This document shows, one piece after another, positions 46,088-57,238 of a stretch of 64,000 nucleotides of DNA. Positions within the stretch are counted from its first letter, which is position 1; each line of letters opens with the position of its first letter. The position numbers and the translations under genes were made by a program. The notes under the pieces were generated by a model that worked only from the letters and a program-made list of their open reading frames with translations, was not told where the DNA came from and ran no database searches. This DNA comes from an uncultured Pelagibacteraceae bacterium (lineage in GTDB: Bacteria > Pseudomonadota > Alphaproteobacteria > Pelagibacterales > Pelagibacteraceae). Location: the NCBI GenBank assembly GCA_902538745.1, contig CACBGP010000001.1:62001-126000 (forward strand). Direction: 5' to 3'.

Positions 46088-46750
46088 TTAAATTATATTT
46101 AATAGTTCTTTCAGATTTTTAATTACATGCTTTGGTTTAAAATCAAGCTTGTCAAAAATATTTTTATTTCTGTTTACCCAAATAGCATTGAAACCGTAAT
46201 TTCCACCACCAGAAACGTCCCAGGTATTTGCACTTAAAAAGGCGACTTCATTTACTTTAATATTATATTTTTTAGTTGGCATTCCGTAAACTTTTGAATC
46301 TGGTTTATAAATCCCAACCTCCTCAATAGAAAATAAATCATCAAATAAATTCTCTAGTTTGTTGCTTCTCACTAATTTATTTAATAGATGTGGTGTTCCA
46401 TTTGATAAGATAGCTAACTTGTAATTTTTTTCTTTCAAAATTTTTAAAGTTTCTGGCACTTCCTCAAAAGTAGATAGAGATTTGTAAAGATCTAATAATT
46501 CATCTTTCATTGAATGACTTATCTTAAAATTTTCCATGGATTTTTCCAAACTATCTTCAGTGATTTCCCAAAAATCTTTATGTCTTCCCATCAAACTTCT
46601 AAGCCAAGTGTATTCTAATTGAGTTGTTCTCCAGTAATTTGAAAATTTTTCCCATTTGTCTCCTATCTTATCTTTACATTTTTCAGCAGCGGAATTCACA
46701 TCAAACAATGTCCCATAAGCATCAAAAATTATTGCTTTAATATTTTTCAT
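46088..46750 (-). CDS. (S)-2-haloacid dehalogenase, HAD type II
   Basis: A 220-residue HAD hydrolase. The nucleophile Asp10 is in IIFDAYGTLFD. TWLRSLMGRHKDFWEIT carries the substrate arginine, LSNGTPHLL the Ser-Asn pair, KPDSKVYG the lysine, and LSANTWDVSGGGNYGFNAIW the late Ser/Asn/Asp block. This full set matches true L-2-haloacid dehalogenases, not generic phosphatases. It would release halide from 2-halocarboxylic acids. The gene precedes the doxX operon by 57 bases. Confidence 0.88.
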   Translation of the reverse strand: MKNIKAIIFDAYGTLFDVNSAAEKCKDKIGDKWEKFSNYWRTTQLEYTWLRSLMGRHKDFWEITEDSLEKSMENFKISHSMKDELLDLYKSLSTFEEVPETLKILKEKNYKLAILSNGTPHLLNKLVRSNKLENLFDDLFSIEEVGIYKPDSKVYGMPTKKYNIKVNEVAFLSANTWDVSGGGNYGFNAIWVNRNKNIFDKLDFKPKHVIKNLKELLNII

Positions 46751-46767
46751 AAATTAACCTACCATAT

Positions 46768-47469
46768 ATGAGCAATATTAGATTATTTTTTTCAAATTCA
46801 ATAACGACTGGTATGACTAATATGTTGGATAAATCTCAATCTCATTATTTAAACAAAGTTATGAGAGTAAAAGAAAACGAGCTTTTTTCTTTGTTCAATA
46901 ATAAAGGTGAGTGGGAAGCAAAGATTTTGAAAATTTCAAAAGGCTTAGTTGAATTTGAAATAATCAAGCAATTACGACAAAAAGAAAATATGAAAGATTT
47001 GTGGTTAGCATTCTCTCCAATTAAATCTAATTATCAAAATTTTATGATTCAAAAAGCAACTGAATTGGGGGTAACAAAATTTTTACCTATAATTTTTGAT
47101 AGAACAATTGTTAGAAGTATAAATATTGAGAGATTAAAAAAGATTGCAATAGAAGCAAGCGAACAATCAAATCGTATTAACATTCCATCAATTGAACAAA
47201 CTCAAAACCTCGAAAGTTTTTTAAATTCGAATTTAGTAAATTTGATATTTACAGATTTAAATTCGACCAATAAAAAAATTGATAAATCTAAATTAACAAG
47301 CAAACCAACTTGTATAATCGTTGGTCCGGAGGGAGATTTTTCAGAGTTAGAAAGAGAAAAGATTCTTACTTTTAAGGGAGTTCAAACAGTTAAAATTAAT
47401 GAAAATATTTTAAGGTCTGAAACAGCTGTGATATCAGCAATTTCAATCGTAAATTATGCAATTAATTGA
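46768..47469 (+). CDS. rsmE: 16S rRNA (uracil-1498-N3)-methyltransferase
   Basis: A 233-residue SPOUT methyltransferase. The N-terminal PUA-like domain has SHYLNKVMRVKENELFSLFN; the C-terminal trefoil knot has WLAFSPIKSNYQNFMIQKAT, EASEQSNRI and the SAM site IIVGPEGDFSELE then LRSETAVISAISI. It is divergent from the haloacid dehalogenase gene with only 17 bases between the starts. Confidence 0.94.
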   Translation: MSNIRLFFSNSITTGMTNMLDKSQSHYLNKVMRVKENELFSLFNNKGEWEAKILKISKGLVEFEIIKQLRQKENMKDLWLAFSPIKSNYQNFMIQKATELGVTKFLPIIFDRTIVRSINIERLKKIAIEASEQSNRINIPSIEQTQNLESFLNSNLVNLIFTDLNSTNKKIDKSKLTSKPTCIIVGPEGDFSELEREKILTFKGVQTVKINENILRSETAVISAISIVNYAIN

Positions 47470-47529
47470 TAAATTGTCGCGAAAACTAAAGTGTAATTTT
47501 TAAAAAAGAGCTTTATATAGCTATTTAAT

Positions 47530-49979
<2,450 letters not shown>

Positions 49980-49997
49980 TAAGATTATAAAAATTTG

Positions 49998-50909
49998 ATG
50001 AGCAATATTAGGCTAAAAAAAAGAGGTTTAAGCCAAGAGGATTTACTTAATTTTTCAGAGCTATTTAAACTAATGAAGCCAAGAGTAATGTCTCTAGTTA
50101 TTTTTACTTGTGCTGTGGGTCTATTAACAGCACCAAATCTTGTTTCAACTAAAGAGGCTGTAATTGGTATTTTGTTAGTTTCATTAGGTGCAGGTGCAGC
50201 GGGTGCATTAAATATGTGGTATGAGTCTGATCTCGATGCTCTAATGACAAGGACTTGTTTAAGGCCAATTCCGACTGGAAAAGTAAATAAGAATCAAGCT
50301 TTAATATTTGGCATTACCCTATCAATTGTTTCGGTAGTAGCCTTAGATTATTTTACAAATAGGATTTCAGCTGCAATATTACTTTTAACAATATTGTTCT
50401 ATGTATTTGTTTATACAATCTGGCTTAAGAGAAGAACGCCCCAAAATATTGTTATTGGTGGGGCTGCAGGTGCATTTCCACCAGTTATAGGATGGACTAT
50501 TTCTACAGGTTCGCTTTCGTTAGAACCCCTTACCTTTTTTCTTATAATTTTTTTTTGGACTCCTTCACACTTTTGGGCTTTGAGTTTGTATAAATCTGAT
50601 GATTATAAAAAAGCTAAGTTACCGATGCTTCCATTAACTAATGGAGTTGAGTCAACTAAATTGAATATATTCATTTACTCTTTGTTAATGGTGCCTGTAA
50701 TAATTTTCCCATTTTTAATAGATTTTGTTGGTTTAGCATTTTTAATACCATCATTGATGCTTACTTTTTACTATAATTATTTATGTTATCAGCTATTTAA
50801 TTTCAAAAAAGATAGGTTTAATCCCAAAATAGCTAAAACTATATTTGGATATTCAATACTTTATTTATTTTTGATTTTCGTCCTATTTTTGATAGATAAA
50901 ATTGTATGA
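49998..50909 (+). CDS. ctaB: Haem O synthase (protohaem IX farnesyltransferase)
   Basis: A 303-residue membrane prenyltransferase converting haem B to haem O for the oxidase. The motif is NMWYESDLDALMTRTCLRPI (about 71-90) with the Asp-x-x-x-Asp pair and Arg-Thr. FFWTPSHFWALSLYKSDDY is the second site. ATG at 49998 is chosen; a TTG one codon upstream is possible. It overlaps a 41-residue ORF by 4 bases. Confidence 0.96.
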   Translation: MSNIRLKKRGLSQEDLLNFSELFKLMKPRVMSLVIFTCAVGLLTAPNLVSTKEAVIGILLVSLGAGAAGALNMWYESDLDALMTRTCLRPIPTGKVNKNQALIFGITLSIVSVVALDYFTNRISAAILLLTILFYVFVYTIWLKRRTPQNIVIGGAAGAFPPVIGWTISTGSLSLEPLTFFLIIFFWTPSHFWALSLYKSDDYKKAKLPMLPLTNGVESTKLNIFIYSLLMVPVIIFPFLIDFVGLAFLIPSLMLTFYYNYLCYQLFNFKKDRFNPKIAKTIFGYSILYLFLIFVLFLIDKIV

Positions 50910-51031
50910 TAACACCCGATAAAAAAACAAAAAGAAAAAACATTATTACTGCATTAGCAATTATTGCTTTTATGATTTTTCTTTTCTTTTTTACTTTATA
51001 TAACACAGGAGTATTTGACAGGGCTATATGA
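50906..51031 (+). CDS. Small single-helix oxidase accessory ORF (CoxF-like)
   Basis: A 41-residue ORF that fits exactly between ctaB and ctaG with ATGA overlaps at both ends. The first twelve residues are basic (ITPDKKTKRKN), followed by one membrane helix (about 13-32) and a short periplasmic tail NTGVFDRAI. The position and size match the small CoxF-like gene seen in alphaproteobacterial cox operons. The tight coupling at both ends is strong evidence that it is translated. Confidence 0.75.
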   Translation: MITPDKKTKRKNIITALAIIAFMIFLFFFTLYNTGVFDRAI

Positions 51032-51561
51032 TTGAGAAAAAAAAATTAACACCACTAGTTCTTGCTGGAATATTTGTTTTAATGTTGGGTCTTTCATATG
51101 CTTCAGTGCCCTTGTATGAAATTTTTTGTAAAGTGACAGGTTTTGGGGGAACTACTCAGGTTGCAAATAAAGCTCCAAAGATTGTTTTAGATAAAGTTGT
51201 TAGTGTGAGATTTGACACAAATGTGAACAATTTGCCTTGGGATTTTAAGGCTAAGTCTAATGTGATGGATGTAAAAGTTGGTCAAGTTAATAAAATTGAG
51301 TTTGAAGTAACAAATTATAGTAATGAGCCAACGGCTGGTGTAGCGAGTTTTAATGTTTCACCATCAAGTTTTGGAAAATACTATAGCAAATTAGGCTGTT
51401 TTTGTTTTGAAAAGCAAGAGTTGAAAGCTGGAGAAAAAGCTACGTATGTGATGACTTTTTATTTAGATCCTGAGATGGTTAATGATGCAACTGTTAAAAA
51501 TCTTGAGGATGTAACAATGTCGTATACTTTTTTCTCGACAGATTACTATAAACAATCATAA
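51028..51561 (+). CDS. ctaG: Cytochrome c oxidase assembly protein CtaG/Cox11
   Basis: A 177-residue copper chaperone that inserts CuB into subunit I. One N-terminal helix (about 10-28) anchors the periplasmic immunoglobulin-like domain. PLYEIFCKVTGFGGTTQ follows the helix, and the copper site is CFCFEKQEL, with Cys-x-Cys at about residues 130-132. The start overlaps the preceding small ORF; coxC begins 7 bases after its stop. Confidence 0.95.
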   Translation: MIEKKKLTPLVLAGIFVLMLGLSYASVPLYEIFCKVTGFGGTTQVANKAPKIVLDKVVSVRFDTNVNNLPWDFKAKSNVMDVKVGQVNKIEFEVTNYSNEPTAGVASFNVSPSSFGKYYSKLGCFCFEKQELKAGEKATYVMTFYLDPEMVNDATVKNLEDVTMSYTFFSTDYYKQS

Positions 51562-51568
51562 TTAATAT

Positions 51569-52357
51569 ATGTCAGGTGAAAAAAAACACGATTATCATTT
51601 AGTTGATCCAAGCCCTTGGCCAATTTACGTTTCATTTTCCTGTTTGGTCTTAGCTTTAGGTACAGTTTACTATATGCACTCTGATGTTTCATGGGGAATG
51701 TACTTGGGTTTTGCTCTTTTAATTTATGGTGCGTACATGTGGTTTAGAGATGTTGTTATAGAAGCAGAGCATCAAGGTCATCATACACCCGTTGTACAAA
51801 TTCATCATCGTTATGGTATGACATTATTTATTGCCTCTGAGGTTATGTTTTTTGTTGCCTGGTTTTGGGCATACTTCGACATCAGTCTTTTTCCTAATGA
51901 ATTTGTAGGAAATGTATGGCCACCAAAAGATATTAAAACTTTCGATCCGTGGGATATTCCATTAATCAATACTTTAGTATTACTTTTGTCAGGGACGACT
52001 GTAACCTGGTCCCATCACGCACTTTTAGAAGATGATAGAAAAGGTTTTATTCAAGGATTAGTTGCAACTGTTATTCTTGGAGTATGTTTTACTGCTCTGC
52101 AAGCTTATGAATACCATCACGCAACATTTAGCTTTTCTGATCATATATATGGTTCGGTATTTTATATGGCCACAGGGTTTCATGGTTTTCATGTTATTGT
52201 TGGAACAATTTTCTTAGCAGTATGTCTTTGGAGAGGCAAATTAGGTCACTTTAACAAAGATCATCACTTTGGTTTCGAAGCTGCTGCATGGTATTGGCAT
52301 TTTGTTGATGTTGTATGGTTATTTTTGTTTGCAGCAATATATATCTGGGGAAGTTAG
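51569..52357 (+). CDS. ctaE: Cytochrome c oxidase subunit III
   Basis: A 262-residue subunit with seven helices that stabilises the D-channel entry. Early HDYHLVDPSPWPIYVSFSCL, the acidic ASEVMFFVAWFWAYFD block, GTTVTWSHHALLEDD and the C-terminal AAAWYWHFVDVVWLFLFAAI are all standard. It lies between ctaG and surf1; any SURF1 start upstream of its stop would overlap it. Confidence 0.97.
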   Translation: MSGEKKHDYHLVDPSPWPIYVSFSCLVLALGTVYYMHSDVSWGMYLGFALLIYGAYMWFRDVVIEAEHQGHHTPVVQIHHRYGMTLFIASEVMFFVAWFWAYFDISLFPNEFVGNVWPPKDIKTFDPWDIPLINTLVLLLSGTTVTWSHHALLEDDRKGFIQGLVATVILGVCFTALQAYEYHHATFSFSDHIYGSVFYMATGFHGFHVIVGTIFLAVCLWRGKLGHFNKDHHFGFEAAAWYWHFVDVVWLFLFAAIYIWGS

Positions 52358-52367
52358 ATTTATATCA

Positions 52368-53021
52368 TTGAAGTATAAGTTTTTATTTTCTGTTTTTATA
52401 ATTTTCTTTATTCTAGTTTTTATTGCTTTAGGTGTTTGGCAAATAATCCGTTTAAATTGGAAAAATAATCTTATTTTAGAAATTGAAAACTCACTCAAAA
52501 AACCCCCAGTTGAATTAACTCAATTTAATAAAGAAAATTTTTTAAGAATTAAAACATCTGGAATAATAAATTTCGAAAAACAAATTTATCTTTACAACCT
52601 AAATGATTCAGGCACCCCTGGTTTTGAGGTAATAAATCCAATTTTTATTGGTGAGGAAAATTTTTTAATCAATCGGGGCTGGATACCTTTTGAAAAAAAA
52701 GATACTCCAGAAATAAATATATTTGATCAAGACAACATAATAGGGACTTTGAGAATTCAGGGTAGAAAAAATATTTTTAAACCTGATAATGATGTAAATA
52801 AAAATTATTGGTTTAGTTTAGATAGGGCAGATATATTTACATTTACAGGTAAGAATTTTTCTAAATATATAATTTATCTTGATGGAAATTATCAATTTCC
52901 TAGACCGAAAAAAATTACTGCTAATATTTCTAATAATCACAAAAAGTACGCAATGACATGGTTTTCATTAGCGATTTCAATTCTTTTGCTATATCTATAT
53001 TTTAGAAAAAAGAATTATTAA
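52368..53021 (+). CDS. SURF1 family oxidase assembly protein
   Basis: A protein of about 217 residues with a helix at each end (about 6-25 and 192-210) around a periplasmic domain, the SURF1 layout. ALGVWQIIRLNWKNNLI follows the first helix; LINRGWIPFEKKD and YWFSLDRADI are the conserved middle blocks, and NHKKYAMTWFSLA opens the second helix. SURF1 helps haem a insertion. The frame has no ATG between 52269 (deep inside ctaE) and the first helix, so TTG at 52368 is the likely start; this is inference. Confidence 0.88.
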   Translation: MKYKFLFSVFIIFFILVFIALGVWQIIRLNWKNNLILEIENSLKKPPVELTQFNKENFLRIKTSGIINFEKQIYLYNLNDSGTPGFEVINPIFIGEENFLINRGWIPFEKKDTPEINIFDQDNIIGTLRIQGRKNIFKPDNDVNKNYWFSLDRADIFTFTGKNFSKYIIYLDGNYQFPRPKKITANISNNHKKYAMTWFSLAISILLLYLYFRKKNY

Positions 53022-54395
53022 ATGAATTATATTAGTACAAGAAATAATCAAAAAAACTATACTTTTAAAGATGTTTTCCTCAAAGGTTTGGCAGATGATG
53101 GGGGTCTATTTGTTCCTAAGTCAATCAAACCTTTTAAAGAGGAAGAATTAAATAATCTAAAAAACCTTAGTTACAATGATTTAGCAGCTGAAATAATTTA
53201 TCCATTTATAGGAGATTTTATGTCTAAAGATGATCTAATCTCTTTGATTTCAAAATCATATTCAAATTTCAGATCTGACGATGTTGTTAAAATATCAGAT
53301 CTAGGAGATTTAAAAGTATTAGAATTGTTTCATGGACCCACACTTGCTTTTAAAGATATCGCAATGCAACTAATAGGTAATTTTTATCAATATCATTTAG
53401 GCCGTGATCAAAAAAAAATTAATATAATTGTTGCAACTTCAGGTGATACGGGGGCTGCTGCCATTGACGCTTTAAAGGGAAAAAATAATTTAAATGTTTT
53501 TGTATTACACCCCAACAATAAAATTTCGCCAGTGCAAAGAAGACTAATGACAATACATGAAGAGAGTAATGTATTTAACATTGCGGTAGAGGGTAATTTT
53601 GACGATTGTCAAAATTTAGTAAAAGCAATGTTTAATGACGAAAAATTTTCTAAAGCAATTAATATGTCGGGTGTAAATTCAATTAATTGGGCAAGAATTA
53701 TCGCTCAATCGGTGTATTATTTTTACGCTTACTTTAGACTTGGAAATGGTCAACCTTTGTCCTTTTCTGTTCCAACAGGAAACTTTGGTGATATTTATGC
53801 TGGCTATTTAGCAAAAAAACTAGGTCTTCCAATTGATAAACTAATCGTAGCTACAAATAAAAATGACATACTGCACAGAGCAATATCTGGTGGTGATTAT
53901 AGTCAAAAAAAAGTTGAGGAAACAAATACTCCAAGTATGGATATACAAATAGCAAGTAACTTCGAAAGGCTTTTATACGATGTCAAAGATTGTAACTCAG
54001 AAGTTACAAAAGATGTAATGGCTGAAATTAAAAATAATACTTATAAAATTGATAAAATTGATTTAGATAAAATTAAAAAGAATTTTATATCTGAAATGCT
54101 TGATGAAAACGAAACTGTTGAAATGATAAAAACTATCAATGATGAACATCAGATGGTAGTGGATCCGCACACTGCAGTAGGGATTGGTGCTGTACGAAAA
54201 TTAGGATTGGAAAAAAATTGTGTTGTATTATCAACTGCACACCCATGTAAATTTCCAAAGGCAATAGAGGATGCAATTTCAAAAACTGAAAATTTACCAG
54301 ATAGTCTTAAATATGTTAATGACAGAAAAGAAAAATTTGAACTTCTTTTAAATGATATTGAAAAAGTTAAAAAATATGTAATTAATTCGATATGA
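53022..54395 (+). CDS. thrC: Threonine synthase
   Basis: A 457-residue PLP enzyme converting phosphohomoserine to threonine. It opens MNYISTRN, has the lysine in HGPTLAFKDIAMQLIG (Lys111), the phosphate loop VATSGDTGAAAI, and SVPTGNFGDIYAGYLAKKLG. Length matches the proteobacterial long type. It follows surf1 with no gap; thrB, the preceding pathway step, lies 1 kb away on the other strand. Confidence 0.97.
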   Translation: MNYISTRNNQKNYTFKDVFLKGLADDGGLFVPKSIKPFKEEELNNLKNLSYNDLAAEIIYPFIGDFMSKDDLISLISKSYSNFRSDDVVKISDLGDLKVLELFHGPTLAFKDIAMQLIGNFYQYHLGRDQKKINIIVATSGDTGAAAIDALKGKNNLNVFVLHPNNKISPVQRRLMTIHEESNVFNIAVEGNFDDCQNLVKAMFNDEKFSKAINMSGVNSINWARIIAQSVYYFYAYFRLGNGQPLSFSVPTGNFGDIYAGYLAKKLGLPIDKLIVATNKNDILHRAISGGDYSQKKVEETNTPSMDIQIASNFERLLYDVKDCNSEVTKDVMAEIKNNTYKIDKIDLDKIKKNFISEMLDENETVEMIKTINDEHQMVVDPHTAVGIGAVRKLGLEKNCVVLSTAHPCKFPKAIEDAISKTENLPDSLKYVNDRKEKFELLLNDIEKVKKYVINSI

Positions 54396-54880
54396 AACTT
54401 AAAATAAAAGATCAACTGCCAGATACAGAGATTTTTCAACTTGTTGATGGAGAGCCTCAAAAAAGTAAATTAAGAGAAACTATTGGCAATGGTAAAGCTG
54501 TTTTGTTTGGTTTACCTGGGGCATTTACATCAACTTGCTCCAAACTTCACTTACCAGGTTTTGTAGCAAACGCAGACAAAATCAAAGCAAAAGGAATACA
54601 AAACATATTTTGTTTATCAGTAAATGATCCTTATGTGATGAATGGCTGGGGAGAGATTAATAATACTGGAGATAAAATTAAAATGTTATCTGATCCATAT
54701 TTGTTATTTACAAAAGCAATTGGTGCTGAAGTTGATCGAAATGCGAAAGGAATGGGAATTAGATCAAATCGTTATTTAATGGTCATTGAAAATTTTACAG
54801 TTGAAAATATCCATGTTGAAAAAGAAACTAAAGAATGTGGTTTAACTTCAGCAGAAAACTTATTAAATAATTTGCTATAA
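54392..54880 (+). CDS. Peroxiredoxin, Prx5 family
   Basis: A 162-residue thiol peroxidase. FGLPGAFTSTCSKLHLPGF holds the peroxidatic Cys49 in the Prx5-type P-G-A-F-T-x-x-C pattern, and the KGMGIRSNRYLMVIENFTV segment is also typical. It reduces hydrogen or organic peroxides, probably with glutathione or thioredoxin. It overlaps the end of thrC by 4 bases (ATGA-like), so it is coupled to the oxidase-thrC transcript. Confidence 0.93.
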   Translation: MKLKIKDQLPDTEIFQLVDGEPQKSKLRETIGNGKAVLFGLPGAFTSTCSKLHLPGFVANADKIKAKGIQNIFCLSVNDPYVMNGWGEINNTGDKIKMLSDPYLLFTKAIGAEVDRNAKGMGIRSNRYLMVIENFTVENIHVEKETKECGLTSAENLLNNLL

Positions 54881-54905
54881 GCAGTGCTCTTTCCAAGCGA
54901 GCGCT

Positions 54906-55328
54906 TTAATTATTAGCGGCTGACCTCGCAAGTAAATCTACCTCATTATTTAACTCATCAGTTGAATGTGCTTTTACCCAATTCCAATTAATTTCAAATT
55001 CATTATTTAATAGATCTAACTCTAACCAAAGTTCTTTATTCTTTACATCTTGTTTACTTGCTGTTTTCCATCCATTTTTTTTCCAGTTATGAATCCATTC
55101 TGTTATGCCAGATTTAACGTATTTAGAGTCTGTGAAAATTTGAACTTTACTACCTTTTGGAATTTTTTTAAGGGCCTGTATAGGCGCTAATAATTCCATC
55201 TGGTTGTTTGTAGCATTTTCTTTATTTCCTTTTATTTCTATTTTGTTTCCATTATTTAATATTATAGCTGCCCAACCACCTTTACCTGGATTTTCAATAC
55301 ATGAACCGTCAGTGTATATCTTAATCAT
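54906..55328 (-). CDS. rnhA: Ribonuclease HI
   Basis: A 140-residue enzyme cutting RNA in RNA-DNA hybrids. It opens MIKIYTDGSCIENPGKGGWA with the first catalytic Asp7, then NNQMELLAPIQAL with the Glu, IFTDSKYVKSGI with the Asp, and WVKAHSTDELNNEVDLLAR with the late His and Asp. All four metal ligands are visible. It overlaps thrB by one base. Confidence 0.96.
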   Translation of the reverse strand: MIKIYTDGSCIENPGKGGWAAIILNNGNKIEIKGNKENATNNQMELLAPIQALKKIPKGSKVQIFTDSKYVKSGITEWIHNWKKNGWKTASKQDVKNKELWLELDLLNNEFEINWNWVKAHSTDELNNEVDLLARSAANN

Positions 55329-56293
55329 TAATTTAAGTAATCTTTATAAGTTTTTAAATCATTGTGTATTAATAATTTTTGATAATATTCTCTAGGATCT
55401 TTGATCCTTATTAATGCTGTTTTAGGAGTATTTGTATAGTCATAAAGTCTAGTTAAAAAGTATCTCATTGCAGCACCACGACATAGAGTATTTAGTGATT
55501 TTTTCTCTTTTTCAGAAATTTTTTTTATACTTTCGTAACCTTTTATTAAATTTTTGATTTTTCTTTTATTAATTTTAAATTTTGTTTTATTTTTATCAAA
55601 ACATAAAGCATTTATACAAATAGCAATCTCATACATAAAATAATCATTGGCTGCAAAATAAAAATCAATTATTCCAGATAGTTTATTACCTTTAAAAAAA
55701 ATATTATCTATAAAGAGGTCTCCATGAATAATACCATGAGGTAATTTTTTTGGCCATTTATCTTTAATATCTTGAAGATTATCTTTTAAAAACTTTTCTA
55801 AATTAATAAATTTTTTAGACTTAAATTTAATACTATTTAATAAAGGATTAAGATTTTTAATACCCATCGAGTTTTTCCTATAGAGCTTTAGCTTTTTTGT
55901 AGATAAGTGCATCTGCGCAACTGTTTTTCCAATATCAAAACAATTCTTAAAATTAAGTTTTTTTTTGTCTTTTCCATCAAGAAAAGATACAACACAGGCT
56001 GTTTTATTCTTAACTTTAATTAAATAATCTCCTCGATAATTTTTAAGAGGTTTAGGGCAATTAAAATTTAAATTACTTAATTGATCCATTAATTTCATAA
56101 AAAAAGGTATTTCTTTTTTCAAAACTCTTTTTTCAAAAATTGTAAGAATAAATTTTTTATTTTTTGATCTAAGTAAATAATTTGTATTTTCAATACCTTG
56201 TTTTATTCCTTTAAAACTTTGAAAATTTTCAAAATTAAATTTTCTGTTTATAGACTTTAAATTACTCCTATTAATCTTGGTATAGACAGCCAT
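55328..56293 (-). CDS. thrB: Homoserine kinase, APH-like (type II)
   Basis: A 321-residue kinase of the aminoglycoside phosphotransferase fold, not the GHMP fold of E. coli ThrB. ENTNYLLRSKNKKFILTIFE (about 35-54) is the nucleotide lysine strand, HGIIHGDLFIDNIFF the catalytic loop and GIIDFYFA the metal site. It makes phosphohomoserine for thrC. The order ispH-thrB-rnhA is common in alphaproteobacteria. It follows ispH with no gap. Confidence 0.93.
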   Translation of the reverse strand: MAVYTKINRSNLKSINRKFNFENFQSFKGIKQGIENTNYLLRSKNKKFILTIFEKRVLKKEIPFFMKLMDQLSNLNFNCPKPLKNYRGDYLIKVKNKTACVVSFLDGKDKKKLNFKNCFDIGKTVAQMHLSTKKLKLYRKNSMGIKNLNPLLNSIKFKSKKFINLEKFLKDNLQDIKDKWPKKLPHGIIHGDLFIDNIFFKGNKLSGIIDFYFAANDYFMYEIAICINALCFDKNKTKFKINKRKIKNLIKGYESIKKISEKEKKSLNTLCRGAAMRYFLTRLYDYTNTPKTALIRIKDPREYYQKLLIHNDLKTYKDYLN

Positions 56294-57238
56294 TTAATTT
56301 AATTTTTTAGGTACTTTGAAAACAACGTTTTCTTTAATTATTTCAACCTCGTCTATGGACACTGTAAATTTTTTTTTTAAATTTTCTATGAAATTTTCTA
56401 CAAGAATTTCTGGTGCAGAGGCCCCGGAAGAAACCCCTACAGTTTTAGATTTTTCAATTAAATCATAAGGTATTTCACTTTGTGAGTGAATAAGATGAGC
56501 ATTATTACAACCTGAATTTTTTGCAACCTCAACAAGTCTCACTGAATTTGAGGAATTTCTACTTCCAATTACAAAAAACACATCGCAATTTTTTGCAATA
56601 TTTTTTACAGCCATCTGTCTATTTGTCGTTGCATAACATATATCTTCTTTATGCGGCTCTCTAATACCAGGAAATCTATCTTTTAAAATACTAATTATAC
56701 TTCTTGTATCATCTACTGACAAAGTTGTTTGAGTTACATAAGCTAATTTTTTTTTTTCTTTAAATTCATATTTTTTTGCTTCATCTTCATCTTGAATAAG
56801 ATCTATCGAACCTTCTGGTAATTGTCCCATTGTTCCCACAACTTCAGGATGATTCTGGTGTCCAATCAAAATTAAGTGATAACCTGATTTATGAAGATTC
56901 TCAGCTTCACGGTGGACTTTCGACACTAGTGGACAAGTAGCATCTACATATGTCATTTTGTAACTTTCAGCATCAGACGGAACTTTTTTTGGAACCCCGT
57001 GCGCAGAAAAAATTACAGGCCTAGTTTTATCTTTGATTTCTTCAAGCTCTTCAACAAATATAGCCCCTTTCTTTTTTAAATCATCAACAACAAATTTATT
57101 GTGAACAATTTCGTGTCGAACGTAAACTGGGACACCATATTTTTTTATGGCTTTTTCGACAATTTCAATTGCTCTCTCTACACCTGCACAAAATCCTCTT
57201 GGTGCAGATAGTAAAATTTTGATTTCTTTATTTTTCAT
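56294..57238 (-). CDS. ispH: 4-hydroxy-3-methylbut-2-enyl diphosphate reductase
   Basis: A 314-residue iron-sulfur enzyme for the last step of the MEP pathway, giving IPP and DMAPP. The cluster cysteines are in APRGFCAGVERAI (Cys17), VDATCPLVSKVHREA and EDICYATTNRQMAV, and the HGVPKKV, GHQNHPEVVGTMGQ blocks are typical. ATG at 57238 is preferred over a TTG three codons upstream. It overlaps blh by 11 bases, tying isoprenoid supply to the carotenoid genes. Confidence 0.95.
   Translation of the reverse strand: MKNKEIKILLSAPRGFCAGVERAIEIVEKAIKKYGVPVYVRHEIVHNKFVVDDLKKKGAIFVEELEEIKDKTRPVIFSAHGVPKKVPSDAESYKMTYVDATCPLVSKVHREAENLHKSGYHLILIGHQNHPEVVGTMGQLPEGSIDLIQDEDEAKKYEFKEKKKLAYVTQTTLSVDDTRSIISILKDRFPGIREPHKEDICYATTNRQMAVKNIAKNCDVFFVIGSRNSSNSVRLVEVAKNSGCNNAHLIHSQSEIPYDLIEKSKTVGVSSGASAPEILVENFIENLKKKFTVSIDEVEIIKENVVFKVPKKLN

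Noticed and set aside
52269-52367. ATG at 52269 as SURF1 start
   Set aside because: It would place the first 33 codons inside ctaE, with no ribosome site, and the extra residues do not look like SURF1.
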